Below the pieces are notes generated by a model. The model searched no databases, was not told the origin of the DNA, and saw nothing but the letters and a program-made list of their open reading frames with translations. This document shows, piece after piece, positions 62,131 through 64,000 of a stretch of DNA of 64,000 nt. How positions within the stretch are numbered: position 1 is the first letter of the stretch; the number at the start of each line of letters is the position of its first letter. Both the position numbers and the translations under genes were made by a program. The stretch is from an uncultured Saccharospirillaceae bacterium (lineage in GTDB: Bacteria > Bacteroidota > Bacteroidia > Flavobacteriales_D > CAJJDF01), in contig CATLPG010000003.1 of the NCBI GenBank assembly GCA_950054195.1, positions 1 through 64,000 on the forward strand, given 5' to 3'.

Positions 62131-63468
62131 GTGAGTGAAAAAATTCCATTTAAAGAGATCAATCGTTTAGCAATCCCTGCTATTTTTGCTGGTATAGCCG
62201 AACCTTTAATTGGAATTGTAGATACGGGAATTGTTGGTCACTTTGAAACAAACTCAGCTGTTAGTCAGTCGGCAGTGGGTTTAGGGTCATCCTTTTATTC
62301 AATTATTCTTTGGAGCTTACTACAAATTAGAACGTCTATTTCTGCTATTGTTTCTCAGTATGTGGGAAAAAACAAATTGCAGGTTATCCACACGCTTATT
62401 CCACAAACACTACTGTTTGGTGTGCTGTTAGGGTTGGTCTTTGGAGGCTTGGGCTACTACTATGCGGCTGGTATTTTTAGAAATTTTTATGGTGTAGATG
62501 CTTATAAAGTAGAGTTGCTCGATCAAACGGTAGCTTATTTCAGAATTAGAGCAGTTGGATTACCTATTTCGATGATTGTTTTTATTTGTTTTGGAATTTT
62601 TAGAGGGTTTCAAAATACCATGTGGATCATGAAAGCCAGCTTAGTTGGTGCTCTATTCAATGTGGTTCTCGACTATACCCTAGTATATGGAATAGGCAGT
62701 TTTAAACCGGATATGGGGATAGAAGGGATTGCATGGGCAAGTGTTATTGCACAAGTTTGTATGATGACTGTCGCTATTTTCTTTTTAAAGAGAAAAACAC
62801 CGTTTCCAGTATTGCCATCGTTTAAGTTAAATCCAGTTTTTGGCAAAATGATTGCTATGTCGGGAAATATGATTTTACGCTCATTAGCGCTTAATTTCGT
62901 GTTTTATTTAGCTAATAACTACGCAGAGGATTACGGGAAGGATTATTTAGCAGCCCACACCATCATACTTCAGTTTTGGGTATTTTCTTTCTTCTTTATT
63001 GATGGTTATTCCAATGCAGGAAATGCATTAGCAGGAAAGTTATATGGAGGCAATGATTTAAAACGAATGAAATTATTGATTAGAGATTTAGTAAAAGTGA
63101 ATCTTTTAGTTGCGGGTATCTTGGCAGGTATGTTTTTAATAGGTTATCCTTTTTTAGGGGAGGTATTTAGTAATAAAGCTCTAGTTGCACAGCATTTTAA
63201 TGAAGGGTTTTGGGTAATTATTGTTGCCCAATTTATAAATTCAATAACGTTTACTTATGACGGTATTTTTAAAGGACTTGGAGAAACAGCCTATTTGAGA
63301 AATACACTGTTTATTGCTTCGTTTGGTATCTTTTGGCCAGCACTTATCTTTTTCGATTATTTAGAATTTAAGATTTTAGCCATTTGGTTCTCGTTTATTT
63401 TATGGAATAGTTTTAGAGGTGCCACATTAATCTATAAGTATAGGCGTGTATATAATGTTGAATTATAA
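62131..63468 (+). CDS. MATE-family multidrug/cation efflux protein
   Basis: A 12-helix inner-membrane antiporter of the MATE (DinF-like) family, about 445 residues. The start RLAIPAIFAGIAEPLIGIVDTGIVGHF and the internal repeat half (NPVFGKMIAMSGNMILRSLALNF) are typical; members export cationic drugs or metabolites in exchange for Na+ or H+. I prefer GTG at 62131 (MSEKIPFKE) because a promoter-like box precedes it; an ATG at 62113 in frame adds six residues. It stands alone, with the next gene 43 bp later on the same strand. Confidence 0.9.
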   Translation: MSEKIPFKEINRLAIPAIFAGIAEPLIGIVDTGIVGHFETNSAVSQSAVGLGSSFYSIILWSLLQIRTSISAIVSQYVGKNKLQVIHTLIPQTLLFGVLLGLVFGGLGYYYAAGIFRNFYGVDAYKVELLDQTVAYFRIRAVGLPISMIVFICFGIFRGFQNTMWIMKASLVGALFNVVLDYTLVYGIGSFKPDMGIEGIAWASVIAQVCMMTVAIFFLKRKTPFPVLPSFKLNPVFGKMIAMSGNMILRSLALNFVFYLANNYAEDYGKDYLAAHTIILQFWVFSFFFIDGYSNAGNALAGKLYGGNDLKRMKLLIRDLVKVNLLVAGILAGMFLIGYPFLGEVFSNKALVAQHFNEGFWVIIVAQFINSITFTYDGIFKGLGETAYLRNTLFIASFGIFWPALIFFDYLEFKILAIWFSFILWNSFRGATLIYKYRRVYNVEL

Positions 63469-63469
63469 G

Positions 63470-63477
63470 TATCTTTG
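63470..63477 (+). promoter_or_regulatory. TATCTTTG box before the ParA-type gene
   Basis: TATCTTTG fits the Bacteroidota -7 consensus, 34 bp before the ATG of the ParA-type gene. Without a matching upstream box it is weakly supported. Confidence 0.35.
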
Positions 63478-63511
63478 TGGCAAGTTTATGTATGGCTAGG
63501 TAATTAACTTT

Positions 63512-64000
63512 ATGACGCAAGTAATATCTTTTATTAGTAGAAAGGGGGGCACTGGTAAAACAACCAATGCTGTTAACCTTGCTAATTACCTACATAGTAA
63601 AGGGAAAAAAATTGTATTAGTAGAAACTGATACAAATTATACGATTAATTCTTTACGTCAAATAGAACTCTATAAAACCAAGAAAAATATTTCTGATTAT
63701 TTTCACATTGTAGCTTCCGAAGATCATGTGGTAGCCGATGAAATTAAGAAACTCAAAACATTAGGCGATTACGAATATATTTTAGTTGATAGTGCTGGAA
63801 AAACGACTGATAAAGGAATTAGGGCTTTGGTTTTAGTTACAGATTTGGCTTGCGTAACAACAAGCATTGATCAACACGATTTATTGGTAACATATCAAAC
63901 TATTCAGGATTTAAAGCCAGCTCAAGAGGTAAATAAGAAGCTCAATATTTTGTTGATTCCAAACCGAATAGGAGAGAATTTTGGCAGAAGAGCCATTAGA
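63512..64000 (+). CDS. ParA-type ATPase (partial)
   Basis: An open frame running past the window edge; 163 codons are seen. It begins MTQVISFISRKGGTGKTT with a deviant Walker A (KGGTGKT) of the MinD/ParA superfamily, then VNLANYL, VETDTNYTINSLR and the Walker B-like ILVDSAGKTTDKG. Such proteins position DNA, plasmids or cargo. No ParB gene or origin motif is seen in the window, so a segregation role is unproven. Confidence 0.85.
   Translation, partial: MTQVISFISRKGGTGKTTNAVNLANYLHSKGKKIVLVETDTNYTINSLRQIELYKTKKNISDYFHIVASEDHVVADEIKKLKTLGDYEYILVDSAGKTTDKGIRALVLVTDLACVTTSIDQHDLLVTYQTIQDLKPAQEVNKKLNILLIPNRIGENFGRRAIR

Overview
The window is a low-GC bacterial chromosome segment from the Bacteroidota, most probably the Flavobacteriales (family not resolved from sequence alone). 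The case rests on an alternative complex III operon, two-module type IX secretion cargo with gliding-motility (CHU_C) C-terminal domains, a PorP/SprF-type membrane protein, CCDC81-type HU/SPOR protein, carboxypeptidase-like regulatory TonB receptors, many short-spaced lipoproteins, TTG starts and a Bacteroidota-type promoter (TTTG, 18 bp, TAnnTTTG). No rRNA, tRNA, CRISPR array, integrase or transposase gene was seen.

Layout. 1-2684 (minus): a metallo-beta-lactamase hydrolase, hflX and a secreted propeller-like protein, with the start of another exported protein at the edge. 2793-8889 (plus): a tight run of lipoproteins, a DUF1501-like phosphatase-fold protein with a twin-arginine-type leader, a CX4CH haem lipoprotein, a 59-aa membrane peptide and a WG-repeat protein; its function is unknown. 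9112-22301 (plus): actABCDEF-coxB-coxA, a complete alternative complex III (quinol to periplasmic haem electron transfer) followed by cytochrome oxidase subunits II and I, ended by a clear intrinsic terminator. Several subunits carry unusual additions: a helix-hairpin-helix tail on ActC, a long histidine-rich loop in ActF and a coiled-coil insert in CoxB.

22397-31933: a 2653-aa surface protein with nine nearly constant 261-bp repeats, then the DNA polymerase III delta-prime gene and a small repeat protein. 31989-37256 (minus): CBS protein, CHU_C adhesin, PorP/SprF protein and TonB receptor. 37358-44584 (plus): pdxJ, kdsB, an HU/SPOR protein and a second large CHU_C protein. 44728-46713 is an isolated, AT-rich gene for a 661-aa protein that looks like a membrane-anchored PIN-type nuclease; it is the best candidate for an undescribed accessory (possibly defence) function.

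46814-58898 (minus) is mostly core metabolism: mgtE, polyprenyl synthase, rmlA/rfbA, an rlmN operon with envelope proteins, proline dehydrogenase, trmN6-like, rimM, rpsP and a sigma-54 response regulator. Two copies of a 40-bp palindromic repeat sit in intergenic gaps here. 59092-64000 holds a tandem sulfatase-modifying-factor-fold protein, a CPCC protein, a deoxynucleoside kinase, a 436-bp repeat-rich gap, a MATE exporter and the beginning of a ParA-type ATPase that runs off the end.
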